Of a stretch of 12,113 bases of DNA, positions 5,753-12,113 are shown piece by piece. How positions within the stretch are numbered: position 1 is the stretch's first letter; every line of letters starts with the position of its first letter. This DNA is from CAZCYE01 sp964502775 (lineage in GTDB: Bacteria; Actinomycetota; Acidimicrobiia; IMCC26256; PALSA-555): positions 1 to 12,113 of the forward strand of contig CAZCYE010000049.1 in NCBI GenBank assembly GCA_964502775.1. Reading direction: 5' to 3'. Under the pieces are notes generated by a model. The model made no database searches. It saw nothing but the letters and a program-made list of their open reading frames with translations, and was not told the origin of the DNA. The position numbers were made by a program, and so were the translations under genes.

Positions 5753-6534
5753 GGGCGGATCGGGATGCCGCGTGCCGCGAGCCCCTGCTTGAGCTCGCGG
5801 ACCCCGAGGTTCCGCTCGAAGCGCGGCGAGTACAGGATCGAGCTGATGATCGCCGCTTGGGCCCCGCCGTCGGTCAACCCCGAGGCGATGTGCTCGACGG
5901 TTCCGGCCCCACCGGATGCGATGACCGGGAGGTTGCAGGCGTCGGCGACGGCCCGGGTGATCTCGAGGTCGTAGCCGGATGCGGTTCCGTCGCGGTCGAT
6001 GCTGTTCACGACCACCTCGCCGGCGCCGAGATCTTCGGCGCGCCGGACCCACTCGATCGCGTCGAGCCCGGTCGCCTCGCGGGCGCCGTCGATGTACACC
6101 TCGTACCCGCTGGGGATTCCCGGGCGCGGCCCGACGCGCTTGACCTGTGTGCTCAGCACGATGCACTGGCGGCCGAACGCCTCGGCACCGGCTCGGATGA
6201 TTGCGGGGTCGCGCACGGCCATCGAATCGACGCTGATCTTCTCGGCGCCGGCTTTGAGCACCGCGAACATGTCGTCGAGCGTACGGATGCCGCCACCCAC
6301 CGTGAACGGCACGAAGACCTCGCGCGCCACCTTGCGCACCGTGTCGAGATCGATCCGGCGCCGCTGCGCGCTCGCGGTGATGTCGTAGAACACGATCTCG
6401 TCGATCTGGTCGTCATAGAGCCGTGCGGCCAGCTCCTCGGCGGGGGCCACGTCGATGTTGTCCTGGAACTGCTGGGCCTTGGTGACCCGTCCCCCGATCA
6501 CGTCGAAGCACGCGATGAGCCGCTTGGTCAGCAC
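5725..6534 (-). CDS. hisF: HisF-like cyclase subunit of an imidazole glycerol phosphate synthase-type complex
   Basis: HisF is a TIM-barrel enzyme that uses ammonia channelled from HisH to make imidazole glycerol phosphate and AICAR. This 269-residue protein keeps KRLIACFDV with Asp11, Lys19, Asp51 in DITAS, TVGGGI (78–83), NSIDRDGTASGYD (177–189) and ASGGAG (206–211). By my recollection of the Thermotoga numbering, the ammonia-gate residues Arg5, Glu46 and Lys99 are present. The catalytic Asp130, normally in AIDAKR, is Gln130 (STQVKR), and about six residues are inserted just after it. GTG 6534 fits the family start exactly and overlaps the hisH stop by 7 bases, so the two are translationally coupled. 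It may be an authentic but divergent HisF or an accessory paralogue using another substrate, as in glycan amidation. Family assignment is sure; reaction is not. Confidence 0.85.
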   Translation of the reverse strand: MLTKRLIACFDVIGGRVTKAQQFQDNIDVAPAEELAARLYDDQIDEIVFYDITASAQRRRIDLDTVRKVAREVFVPFTVGGGIRTLDDMFAVLKAGAEKISVDSMAVRDPAIIRAGAEAFGRQCIVLSTQVKRVGPRPGIPSGYEVYIDGAREATGLDAIEWVRRAEDLGAGEVVVNSIDRDGTASGYDLEITRAVADACNLPVIASGGAGTVEHIASGLTDGGAQAAIISSILYSPRFERNLGVRELKQGLAARGIPIRPYIEAGLLP

Positions 6535-7148
6535 GACGGCTCCCAGCGGGCGAAGCGACCGAGCAGATCGAGGCCGATCGGTCCGCTCTTCTCGGCGTGG
6601 AACTGCGTGGCCACGATGTTGCCCCTCCCGAGGACGGAGCAGAACTCCGTGCCGTAACGGGTGGTGGCGAGGACGTCGTGCTCCTCGGCGGGGCGGGCAA
6701 AGAACGAGTTGACGAAGTAGCAGTGCGCGGGGACGGTCAAGCCCGTCAAGCCGGCGGTCACCGGGTGCACCCCGACGGCGCGCACCTCGTTCCATCCGAT
6801 CTGTGGGACCCGCACCGAGTCGGGGAAGCGAGTGACGGTTCCCGGGATCCACCCGAGGCATTCGACGTCGTCCTCCTCCGAGTGCTCCAGCAGGATCTGG
6901 AGCCCGATGCAGATTCCGAGCAGCGGCACGCCATCCGCGCGCACGCGTTCGGTCATGGCCTCCAGGAGCCCCGCGTCCCGCAACGAGGCGAGTGTGGCTC
7001 GGGCCGCGCCCACGCCGGGGAGGATGAGTCGGTCCGCGCGTGCGAGCTCGTCGGGTGTGGCCACGAGCTGGTGGCCGAGGCCGACGCGATCGAGCGCGTA
7101 GCCCACGCTGGGGGCGTTGCCGGCCCGGTAGTCGATGACCCCGATCAT
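6528..7148 (-). CDS. hisH: HisH-like glutamine amidotransferase subunit
   Basis: HisH is the class-I glutaminase that releases ammonia into HisF. The 206 residues fit the family. The nucleophile is Cys80 in LLGICIGLQ, and the His-Glu pair is His184 and Glu186 in TQFHAEKS. The oxyanion-strand motif LPGVG is at 43–47. PQIGWNEV (115–122) and the following lysine of AEKS (187) correspond to HisF-contact motifs. Differences from the usual pattern include GICIGLQ for GICLGMQ, YFVNSF for YFVHSY and FHAEKS for FHPEKS. The start is ATG 7148, 6 bases after TAGACT on the minus strand. It heads a two-gene unit with hisF and is divergent from the transporter gene 53 bases away. No hisA, hisB, hisC or hisD lies in the window. 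Confidence 0.88.
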   Translation of the reverse strand: MIGVIDYRAGNAPSVGYALDRVGLGHQLVATPDELARADRLILPGVGAARATLASLRDAGLLEAMTERVRADGVPLLGICIGLQILLEHSEEDDVECLGWIPGTVTRFPDSVRVPQIGWNEVRAVGVHPVTAGLTGLTVPAHCYFVNSFFARPAEEHDVLATTRYGTEFCSVLGRGNIVATQFHAEKSGPIGLDLLGRFARWEPSC

Positions 7149-7154
7149 GCGGGG

Positions 7155-7160
7155 AGTCTA
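7155..7160 (-). promoter_or_regulatory. -10 element (TAGACT) of the hisH–hisF unit, probably leaderless
   Basis: On the minus strand TAGACT ends 6 bases before ATG 7148 and is the same hexamer as at nadD. Its expected -35 zone overlaps that of the divergent transporter promoter. Confidence 0.6.
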
Positions 7161-7189
7161 CGGACGGGCTTGCGCGGACCTCGCCGAGA

Positions 7190-7195
7190 TACGGT
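7190..7195 (+). promoter_or_regulatory. -10 element (TACGGT) of the transporter-led operon, probably leaderless
   Basis: TACGGT ends 6 bases before ATG 7202. Only 29 bases separate it from the divergent hisH box, so the two polymerase sites would overlap and could compete or be co-regulated. No operator-like palindrome is clear between them. Confidence 0.55.
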
Positions 7196-7201
7196 GCCCG
7201 C

Positions 7202-8074
7202 ATGACGGTCGTGCTCGCGGTCGCCGCCGCGCTGCTCTTCGGCACCGGCGTTGCACTCCAGCAACGCGCCGCGCTCGAGGTTCCGACGGCGCACGCGCTC
7301 CGACCGCGCCTGTTGATCGCCTTGATCCGCCGGCCGCTGTGGCTGGGCGGACTCGGGTGCGAGATCGGTGGCTTTGCGCTCCAGGCGGCGGCGCTCGCCA
7401 ACGGCTCGCTCGTCGCCGTGCAGCCGATCCTCACCGTCGATCTCGTGTTCACGCTGGCCATCGGCGCGGCGTGGGCCCGGCGCCGGCTGAGTCGGCGCGA
7501 TTGGCTCGGGGTTGGCTCCACGGTCGTGGGGATGGCCGTCTTCCTGCTCGCGGTCAACCCCGACCGCCACAGCCGTGACGTGGGCGACACCAAAGGCTGG
7601 CTGCTGTGCGTCACCTGGATCGTGCTGATCACCGCGGCCGCGGCCGCGTTGGGTGCGGCCTCGGGGGGTGCCCGCCGGGCGGCGTACTTCGGCGTGGCCG
7701 CCGGCGTGGCGAACGGGTTCATGGCCGTCCTGATCAAGACCCTCGCCGACGAGCTGGATCAGGGTGTGGGCTCCGCGCTGCGTTCCTGGCCCCTGTACGC
7801 GGTCGTGGGCGCTGGGATCGTGGCGATGCTGCTGATGCAGTCCGCGTACCAGGCCGACCATCCCACCGTGGCCCTCCCGGTCATCAACGTCGTCGATCCG
7901 CTCGTGAGCTCGTTGATCGGCGTGACGCTGTTCAACGAGCACGTGAGCCTGGGTGGGGGCAACGCAGTGCTCATCGGGGCGGCGGCGGCGCTGATCAGCT
8001 TCGGGATGATCTCGCTCGCTCGCACGCCGATCGTCCTCGGGCAGTACGCAGCGCTCCCAGAGGCGCGGACGTGA
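7202..8074 (+). CDS. DMT-superfamily (EamA/NIPA-like) integral membrane transporter
   Basis: This 290-residue protein is almost entirely hydrophobic, with about nine or ten membrane segments, at roughly 3–20, 46–66, 70–92, 101–119, 132–151, 161–180, 197–216, 223–245 and 253–273. The first helix with FGTGVALQQRAAL, the LQAAALANGSLVAVQPIL block (60–77) and the second-half PVINVVDPLVSSLIGVTLFNE (226–246) show the internal-repeat style of DMT transporters such as EamA and NIPA-like proteins. The substrate cannot be read from sequence; small metabolites, metal ions or lipid-linked sugars are all possible in the superfamily. ATG 7202 follows TACGGT by 6 bases. It heads the five-gene operon, and its stop overlaps the next start in GTGA, so a role in exporting or flipping that pathway's product is plausible but inferred. 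Confidence 0.85.
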   Translation: MTVVLAVAAALLFGTGVALQQRAALEVPTAHALRPRLLIALIRRPLWLGGLGCEIGGFALQAAALANGSLVAVQPILTVDLVFTLAIGAAWARRRLSRRDWLGVGSTVVGMAVFLLAVNPDRHSRDVGDTKGWLLCVTWIVLITAAAAALGAASGGARRAAYFGVAAGVANGFMAVLIKTLADELDQGVGSALRSWPLYAVVGAGIVAMLLMQSAYQADHPTVALPVINVVDPLVSSLIGVTLFNEHVSLGGGNAVLIGAAAALISFGMISLARTPIVLGQYAALPEART

Positions 8075-9246
8075 GCAACCCGCCGCGCGTGCCCGCGGCT
8101 CGCATCGTGTTCTCCGACTCGGACCGGGCCGAGATTCTCGCGATGGTCGACGAGTCGCTGAGTTCAGGATCGCTGACCCTCGGTCCCAGGACCAAGGAGT
8201 TCGAGGACGCGTTCGCCGCGCACCATGGCACTCGCTTCGCGGTGGCCACGAGCAGCGGCACGAGCGCACTCGAGATCATCCTGCGCTCGATCGGGATCGA
8301 GGGTGGCGACGTGATCGTTCCCGCCACCACGTTCTTCGCGACGGCGGCGGCGGTGCGTCACGGGGGGGGCCGACCGACGTTCGCCGACATCGATGCCGCG
8401 ACCTTCGCGCTGTCGCCGGCCACCATCGAGGCCGCGATCACACCCGACACGGTGGGGGTCGTGCTCGTGCACATCGGTGGCGTCATCACACCGGCCGTCG
8501 ACGAGATCCGGGCGCTGTGCGATCGCCGGGGCCTGTTCCTGGTCGAGGATGCCGCCCATGCCCATGGTGCGGCGCTCGACGGCCGCCTCGCGGGGACGTT
8601 CGGACGCGCTGCGGCCTTCTCGTTCTACCCCACGAAGGTGATCACGAGCGGCGAGGGCGGGATGATCGTGACCGAGGACGAGGCGCTTGCGGCCGAGGCT
8701 CGGTGCTACCGCGACCAGGGCAAGGCCGACTTCCTCACCGGAGGGCACACGGTGCTGGGCAGCAACTGGCGCATGAGCGAGCTTCACGCGGCGGTGGGCC
8801 TGGTGCACCTTCGCCGACTCGATGAGTTCATCACGCGCCGGCGCGCGGCGGCGGCGCACTACGACGAGGCGCTGACCCACATCGACGGGATCAGTCCGGT
8901 GGCGGTGCCCGAGGGCGCGTTCACCAACTACTACAAGTACCTGGCCATGCTCGATCGAGGGATCGAGCGCGCCGCGGTCAAGGAGCAGCTCCGCAACGAC
9001 CACGGGATCGCGCTCAGCGGAGAGGTCTATGCGGTCCCGTTGCACCACGAGCCCGTGTTCGCAGGGATCGCGAGCGGTTCGTTCCCAGTGGCGGAGGACG
9101 TTTCGGCCCGGCACGTGTGCCTGCCCGTACACTCCGACATGAGCCTCGACGAGGCCGAGCTCGTAGTGCGTGCGCTGCGGGCAGTGCTGGGACCGGCTAC
9201 CGCGAGCAGTGTCGGGACCTCGGGAGCGAGCCCGGTGAACACATGA
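8071..9246 (+). CDS. DegT/DnrJ/EryC1/StrS-family PLP-dependent sugar aminotransferase
   Basis: This 391-residue fold-type I PLP enzyme should move an amino group from glutamate or glutamine to a keto-sugar nucleotide. The PLP lysine is Lys189 in SFYPTKVITSGEGG. Asp160 in VEDAAHAHGA should contact the PLP pyridine nitrogen. SSGTSAL (61–67) binds the phosphate, and PATTFFAT (84–91) and VHIGG (133–137) are family blocks. SNWRMSELHAAVG lies further on. GTG 8071 is chosen because it begins in a 4-base GTGA overlap and fits the family N-terminus (SGSLTLGP follows at 32–39); an AGAGG at 8059–8063 may serve as SD. A G8 run at 8362–8369 does not break the frame. The next gene, an SDR epimerase, could supply or act on its keto-sugar. 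The exact sugar is unknown. Confidence 0.92.
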   Translation: MSNPPRVPAARIVFSDSDRAEILAMVDESLSSGSLTLGPRTKEFEDAFAAHHGTRFAVATSSGTSALEIILRSIGIEGGDVIVPATTFFATAAAVRHGGGRPTFADIDAATFALSPATIEAAITPDTVGVVLVHIGGVITPAVDEIRALCDRRGLFLVEDAAHAHGAALDGRLAGTFGRAAAFSFYPTKVITSGEGGMIVTEDEALAAEARCYRDQGKADFLTGGHTVLGSNWRMSELHAAVGLVHLRRLDEFITRRRAAAAHYDEALTHIDGISPVAVPEGAFTNYYKYLAMLDRGIERAAVKEQLRNDHGIALSGEVYAVPLHHEPVFAGIASGSFPVAEDVSARHVCLPVHSDMSLDEAELVVRALRAVLGPATASSVGTSGASPVNT

Positions 9247-10184
9247 GGATCGCGATCACCGGCGGGTCGGGCTTCATCGGCTCCCATGTCGTGGATCGCG
9301 TGCTGCGCGAGGGTCACGAGGTGGTGGTGCTCGACGGCGCCCCGCCTCATCGCGACGATGTCGAGCACATTGTCTGCGACATCCTCGATCTCGATGCGCT
9401 CGTGTCGGCCACCCGGGGTTGCGATGTGATCTTTCACCTCGCCGCGGTCTCGAACGTGAACGTCGCGTTCGATCACCCGGTGGAGACGGTGCAGCTCAAC
9501 GTCACCGGCACCGCCAACGTCTGGGAGGCGGCACGTCGCAACCGCGTCGGGCGGGCCGTGCTGGCCAGCACCGTGTGGGTCTACACGGGCGCGACTGGTG
9601 ACCTCCTCGATGAGGAGGCGCCCTTCCACCTCCCGAGCGCCGGCCACGTGTACACGTCGAGCAAGATCGCGAGCGAGCTGGTCGTCCACAACTACTTCGA
9701 CCTGTACGGGCAGCCGTTCACGATCCTGCGTTATGGCATCCCGTTTGGTCCCCGGATGCGTGACGAGCTGGTCATCGCCCGGTTCGTGCAGGCCGCGCTC
9801 GCGGGAGAGGCGATCACGATTCACGGCGACGGGAACCAGTTCCGCAACTACGTGTACGTGGAGGATCTTGCCGACGCGCACGTGCTCGCGCTCGGCGAGG
9901 CCGGGGAGAACCAGGTCTTCAACCTCGAGGGTCCGGAGCCCGTGAGCCTTCGCCAGATCGTGGATGCGATCCGCGACATCGTTGCTCCCGACCTCGTGGT
10001 CGAGTACCTGCCGGCCCGAACCGGCGACTACAAGGGCAAGGTGGTGTCGGCCGAGAAGGTCGCGCGGGTGCTCGGCTGGGTGGCGAGCACACCGTTCGTC
10101 GAGGGGCTGCGCCGCTACATCGACTGGCGGTCGGCACCCTCGAGTGGACCGCGGCGTCAGGGGACGGGCGATCCTCGCCGATGA
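9243..10184 (+). CDS. NAD-dependent epimerase/dehydratase, extended SDR (UDP-sugar type)
   Basis: This 313-residue enzyme belongs to the extended short-chain dehydrogenases that remodel nucleotide sugars. The Rossmann NAD motif GGSGFIG is at 7–13, with Asp31 at the end of strand 2 favouring NAD. HLAAVSNV (65–72) follows. The catalytic Tyr137 and Lys141 (YTSSK) are present with Ser109/Thr110 in LASTVWVY. LRYGIPFGP (162–170) and YVYVEDLADAH are the usual substrate-domain blocks. It could be a 4-epimerase or 4,6-dehydratase; the typical dehydratase Asp-Glu pair next to the active-site Thr is not present (it reads STVW), which leans to epimerase. ATG 9243 sits in an ATGA overlap with the aminotransferase, so both are likely made together. 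The C-terminal tail of about 20 residues is polar and probably disordered. Confidence 0.92.
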   Translation: MRIAITGGSGFIGSHVVDRVLREGHEVVVLDGAPPHRDDVEHIVCDILDLDALVSATRGCDVIFHLAAVSNVNVAFDHPVETVQLNVTGTANVWEAARRNRVGRAVLASTVWVYTGATGDLLDEEAPFHLPSAGHVYTSSKIASELVVHNYFDLYGQPFTILRYGIPFGPRMRDELVIARFVQAALAGEAITIHGDGNQFRNYVYVEDLADAHVLALGEAGENQVFNLEGPEPVSLRQIVDAIRDIVAPDLVVEYLPARTGDYKGKVVSAEKVARVLGWVASTPFVEGLRRYIDWRSAPSSGPRRQGTGDPRR

Positions 10185-10969
10185 GCGCGCCGGGGACGGC
10201 TGACGATTCCCGTCGCCGCCCGACCGGCGCGCGCACACCGGTGGGGACTGCAGCCTTGGCCGTCGCGTCGGGGACGGTGGTGGCGTCGGCGCTGCACCTG
10301 GTGCCCAGCGTCGTCTCCCTCGGGCAGTGGTCGGCACTGCGCGTGCTCCCCGGGCGCTGGTGCCGCTGGCGCGGGCCGGCGCGGTCGCGCGTGGCGCTCA
10401 CGTTCGACGACGGGCCGGATCCGCATTGGACGCCGCGTGTGCTCGATCGGCTCGACGAGCTCGGCCTGGCGGCAACGTTCTTCTGTCTCGGAGAGCGGGT
10501 CCGAGCGCATCCCGGGGTCGTCGGCGAGATCCGGCGGCGAGGTCACGCCGTGGGTGTGCACGGCGATCGCCACCTCCACCACTTCGCGCACTCGCCCGGG
10601 TGGGTGCGCCGCGACGTCGAGCGTGCGTGTGCTGCGCTCGAGGCCGAGGGGGTGCCGCCGCGATGGCTCAGGCCGCCCTACGGGCAGGTCACCGCGGGGA
10701 CGATGTGGGCGGCGCGCCGGTTGGGGCTCGAGCTGGTGCTGTGGTCGGCGTGGGGCCGGGAGTGGGCGAGCACCGATTCCCAACGAGTGGCCGGGCGCGT
10801 GATCGACGGCCTCGACGAAGGTGCGATCGTGCTCCTGCACGATTCCGATACCTGCTCGCCCCCGGGCACCGTGGACCGGGTGCTGGACGCGCTGGCTCCG
10901 ATCGCCGCCGAGATGCGTGCCCGAGGCCTCGCCGCGGTGACGCTCGACGACCTCGTGGGCCAGCCGTGA
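10181..10969 (+). CDS. Membrane-anchored polysaccharide deacetylase (NodB-homology, CE4)
   Basis: CE4 enzymes remove N- or O-acetyl groups from glycans with a divalent metal. In this 262-residue protein a cationic N-terminus is followed by a hydrophobic segment at about 21–45, a likely signal anchor that places the catalytic domain outside. The NodB motifs are present: TFDDGPD (74–80, Asp76 and metal-binding Asp77), HGDRH (127–131, both metal histidines), RPPYG (164–168) and VLLHD (217–221, His220). The fourth motif reads WSAWGREW (188–195) and lacks the common first Asp, so activity may be altered. ATG 10181 lies in an ATGA overlap with the epimerase gene. In context it might deacetylate an N-acetyl sugar of the glycolipid or surface polymer made by the neighbouring genes. 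Confidence 0.9.
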   Translation: MSAPGTADDSRRRPTGARTPVGTAALAVASGTVVASALHLVPSVVSLGQWSALRVLPGRWCRWRGPARSRVALTFDDGPDPHWTPRVLDRLDELGLAATFFCLGERVRAHPGVVGEIRRRGHAVGVHGDRHLHHFAHSPGWVRRDVERACAALEAEGVPPRWLRPPYGQVTAGTMWAARRLGLELVLWSAWGREWASTDSQRVAGRVIDGLDEGAIVLLHDSDTCSPPGTVDRVLDALAPIAAEMRARGLAAVTLDDLVGQP

Positions 10970-12063
10970 CCGCGCCGCGGGTGCTGCTGCTGTCGGGTCG
11001 GTTCGGCAAGGGTCACGATGTGGTGGCCGAGGCGTGTGCCGCCGCGCTCGCGCCGTATGGCGTGGAGACCAAGATCCTCGACGCGATCGAGCTGCTCGGG
11101 GGCCCGGGCTCGGCGATGGGTGACCGGGTGTTCAAGACAGTCCTCGGCATCCCGGCCGTGTACGACGCGTTCCACTTCTCGTCGTTGCGCGGTGGGGGAA
11201 CGCTGGCCCGCACCCTGGACGCGGCGTCGCTGCGATTCGCGTGGCCCCGCCTGGAGGCGGAGGTCGACGCCTTCCCTCCCGACCTCGTCATCTCCGTGTT
11301 CGCCACGGGGGCCGGCGCCGCGGCGCGCCTGCGCGCGGCGCGGCCGTCGCTCCGCACCGTGGTGGTGTGCACCGACTCGTTCGCGCACAGCTTGTGGGTC
11401 CACGACGAGACGGACCTCTTCCTCGTGACCTCGCGGATGGCGGCGGCCTCCGTGCGGATGCACCGGCCGCGGGCGCGGGTCGAGATCATCGGTGCACCGG
11501 TTCGCCCGGAGTTCTACGCGGCCCCCGATCGTGGGGCTGCTCGGGAGCAGCTGGGCATCCCGGGTGACGCCGAGTGCGCGTTGCTGATGACGGGGGCGTG
11601 GGGCGTGGGCCCGCTGGCCGAGACCGCCGAAGCCCTGGCCGCGGCGGGGCTCTGGGTGCTGGCGGTGGCGGGCACGAACGAGCGCACCCGATCCCGGCTC
11701 GAGGCGCTCGCGGCGGTCCAGCCTCGGGTCATCCCGTTCGGCTTCACCGACCGGGTCCCCGAGCTGATGGCCGCGTGCGACGTGGTGGTGAGCAGCTCGG
11801 GCGACACGTGCAGCGAGGCCCGGGTCGTCCGGAGGGGGATCGTGCTCCTCGATGTCGTCCCCGGTCACGGGCGGGAGAACGTGATGCACGAGCTCGAGGT
11901 GGGCAACTCCGCCGTGAGCACACCCGATCCCGCCGCGGTCGTGGCCTCGGTGCAAGCCTTCCTCGACGACAGCGATCGGGTAGCGCCCGACGTGCCGAGC
12001 CTGGGCGAGTGGCAGCAGCAGTTTCGGGATGCGCTCTTAGGCATCGGCTTCGCCGCCGGCTAG
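10966..12063 (+). CDS. MGDG-synthase/UgtP-like glycosyltransferase (GT28)
   Basis: This 365-residue GT-B enzyme resembles diacylglycerol glycosyltransferases and MurG relatives. The N-terminal domain (about 1–175) has the family opening LLLSGRFGKGHDVVAEA (7–23), PPDLVISVFATGAG (104–117) and TDSFAHSLWVHDETDLFLV (136–154). IGAPVRPEF (175–183) marks the linker. The C-terminal nucleotide-sugar domain contains GAWGVGPLAE (210–219), GFTDRVPELMAACDVVVSSS (259–278), a GDTCSEA stretch (279–285) in place of the usual glycine-rich donor loop, and HGRENV (301–306) as the E-N pair. No membrane helix is seen; such enzymes bind the cytosolic membrane face. GTG 10966 lies in a GTGA overlap with the deacetylase gene. 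It probably adds a sugar to a lipid acceptor, perhaps the amino sugar made upstream. Donor and acceptor are unknown. Confidence 0.85.
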   Translation: MTAPRVLLLSGRFGKGHDVVAEACAAALAPYGVETKILDAIELLGGPGSAMGDRVFKTVLGIPAVYDAFHFSSLRGGGTLARTLDAASLRFAWPRLEAEVDAFPPDLVISVFATGAGAAARLRAARPSLRTVVVCTDSFAHSLWVHDETDLFLVTSRMAAASVRMHRPRARVEIIGAPVRPEFYAAPDRGAAREQLGIPGDAECALLMTGAWGVGPLAETAEALAAAGLWVLAVAGTNERTRSRLEALAAVQPRVIPFGFTDRVPELMAACDVVVSSSGDTCSEARVVRRGIVLLDVVPGHGRENVMHELEVGNSAVSTPDPAAVVASVQAFLDDSDRVAPDVPSLGEWQQQFRDALLGIGFAAG

Positions 12064-12072
12064 CTCGCTCGA

Positions 12073-12084
12073 GCCCAGCTGGGC
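12073..12084. repeat. 12-base perfect palindrome just after the operon
   Basis: GCCCAGCTGGGC is a perfect palindrome 9 bases after the glycosyltransferase stop. The outer GCTCGC (12063–12068) and GCGAGC (12091–12096) could add a stem. It may be part of a terminator or an operator of the next gene; no T-run follows. The remaining end of the window shows nothing else. Confidence 0.35.
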
Positions 12085-12113
12085 GCGTTGGCGAGCAAGT
12101 GGTCTGCGGGTGC

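Noticed and set aside
5725..7737. A 670-codon minus-strand frame that might suggest a HisF fusion.
   Set aside because: HisF homology begins exactly at GTG 6534. The upstream part is a shadow of hisH and the transporter gene.
8362..8369. G8 run in the aminotransferase gene (and a G7 run at 251–257 in obg) as possible frameshift or phase-variation sites.
   Set aside because: Both frames are intact and the runs encode Gly codons; such runs are ordinary at this GC content.
1..12113. tRNA, rRNA, CRISPR array, transposase, integrase, toxin–antitoxin or phage-defence genes.
   Set aside because: I read through the window and saw no sequence supporting any of them.

Overview
The window is GC-rich, compactly coded chromosomal DNA. 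It carries 13 complete protein-coding genes and no RNA genes, CRISPR array or insertion sequence that I can see. The base composition, the many GTG starts, the order obg–proB–proA–nadD–rsfS and the form of the start signals all fit Actinomycetota. A deep lineage such as Acidimicrobiia is my best guess, but the window alone cannot prove it.

Left half (1–5752), housekeeping: obg (ribosome-assembly GTPase) is followed after 19 bases by proB. A 294-base gap with strong hairpins then leads to proA, which completes the first two steps of proline synthesis. proA converges on a minus-strand ACT-domain protein that ends in a GAF-like region. That gene is divergent from nadD (NAD synthesis), and nadD overlaps rsfS (ribosomal silencing factor). 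rsfS and hisF converge and overlap by 28 bases at their 3' ends.

Middle (5725–7148, minus strand): a two-gene hisH–hisF unit with a 7-base overlap and no other his gene nearby. HisH keeps its glutaminase triad. The HisF-like partner keeps Asp11 and the ammonia-gate residues but has Gln where the second catalytic Asp (Asp130) of classical HisF should be. It may be a specialised paralogue.

Right half (7202–12063, plus strand), accessory: five genes in which every junction is a 4-base ATGA or GTGA overlap. They encode a DMT-family membrane transporter, a DegT/StrS-family sugar aminotransferase, a UDP-sugar epimerase/dehydratase-like SDR, a membrane-anchored polysaccharide deacetylase and an MGDG-synthase/GT28-like glycosyltransferase. 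Together they look like a cassette for making and handling an amino-sugar glycolipid or other surface glycoconjugate. It shares a 53-base divergent promoter region with hisHF, so HisHF may feed ammonia to a sugar modification. That last point is inference.

A theme across the window: all seven genes that begin a transcription unit have a TANNNT hexamer ending 5–7 bases before the start codon, as expected of leaderless transcripts. None of the six downstream operon genes shows this at the positions checked.
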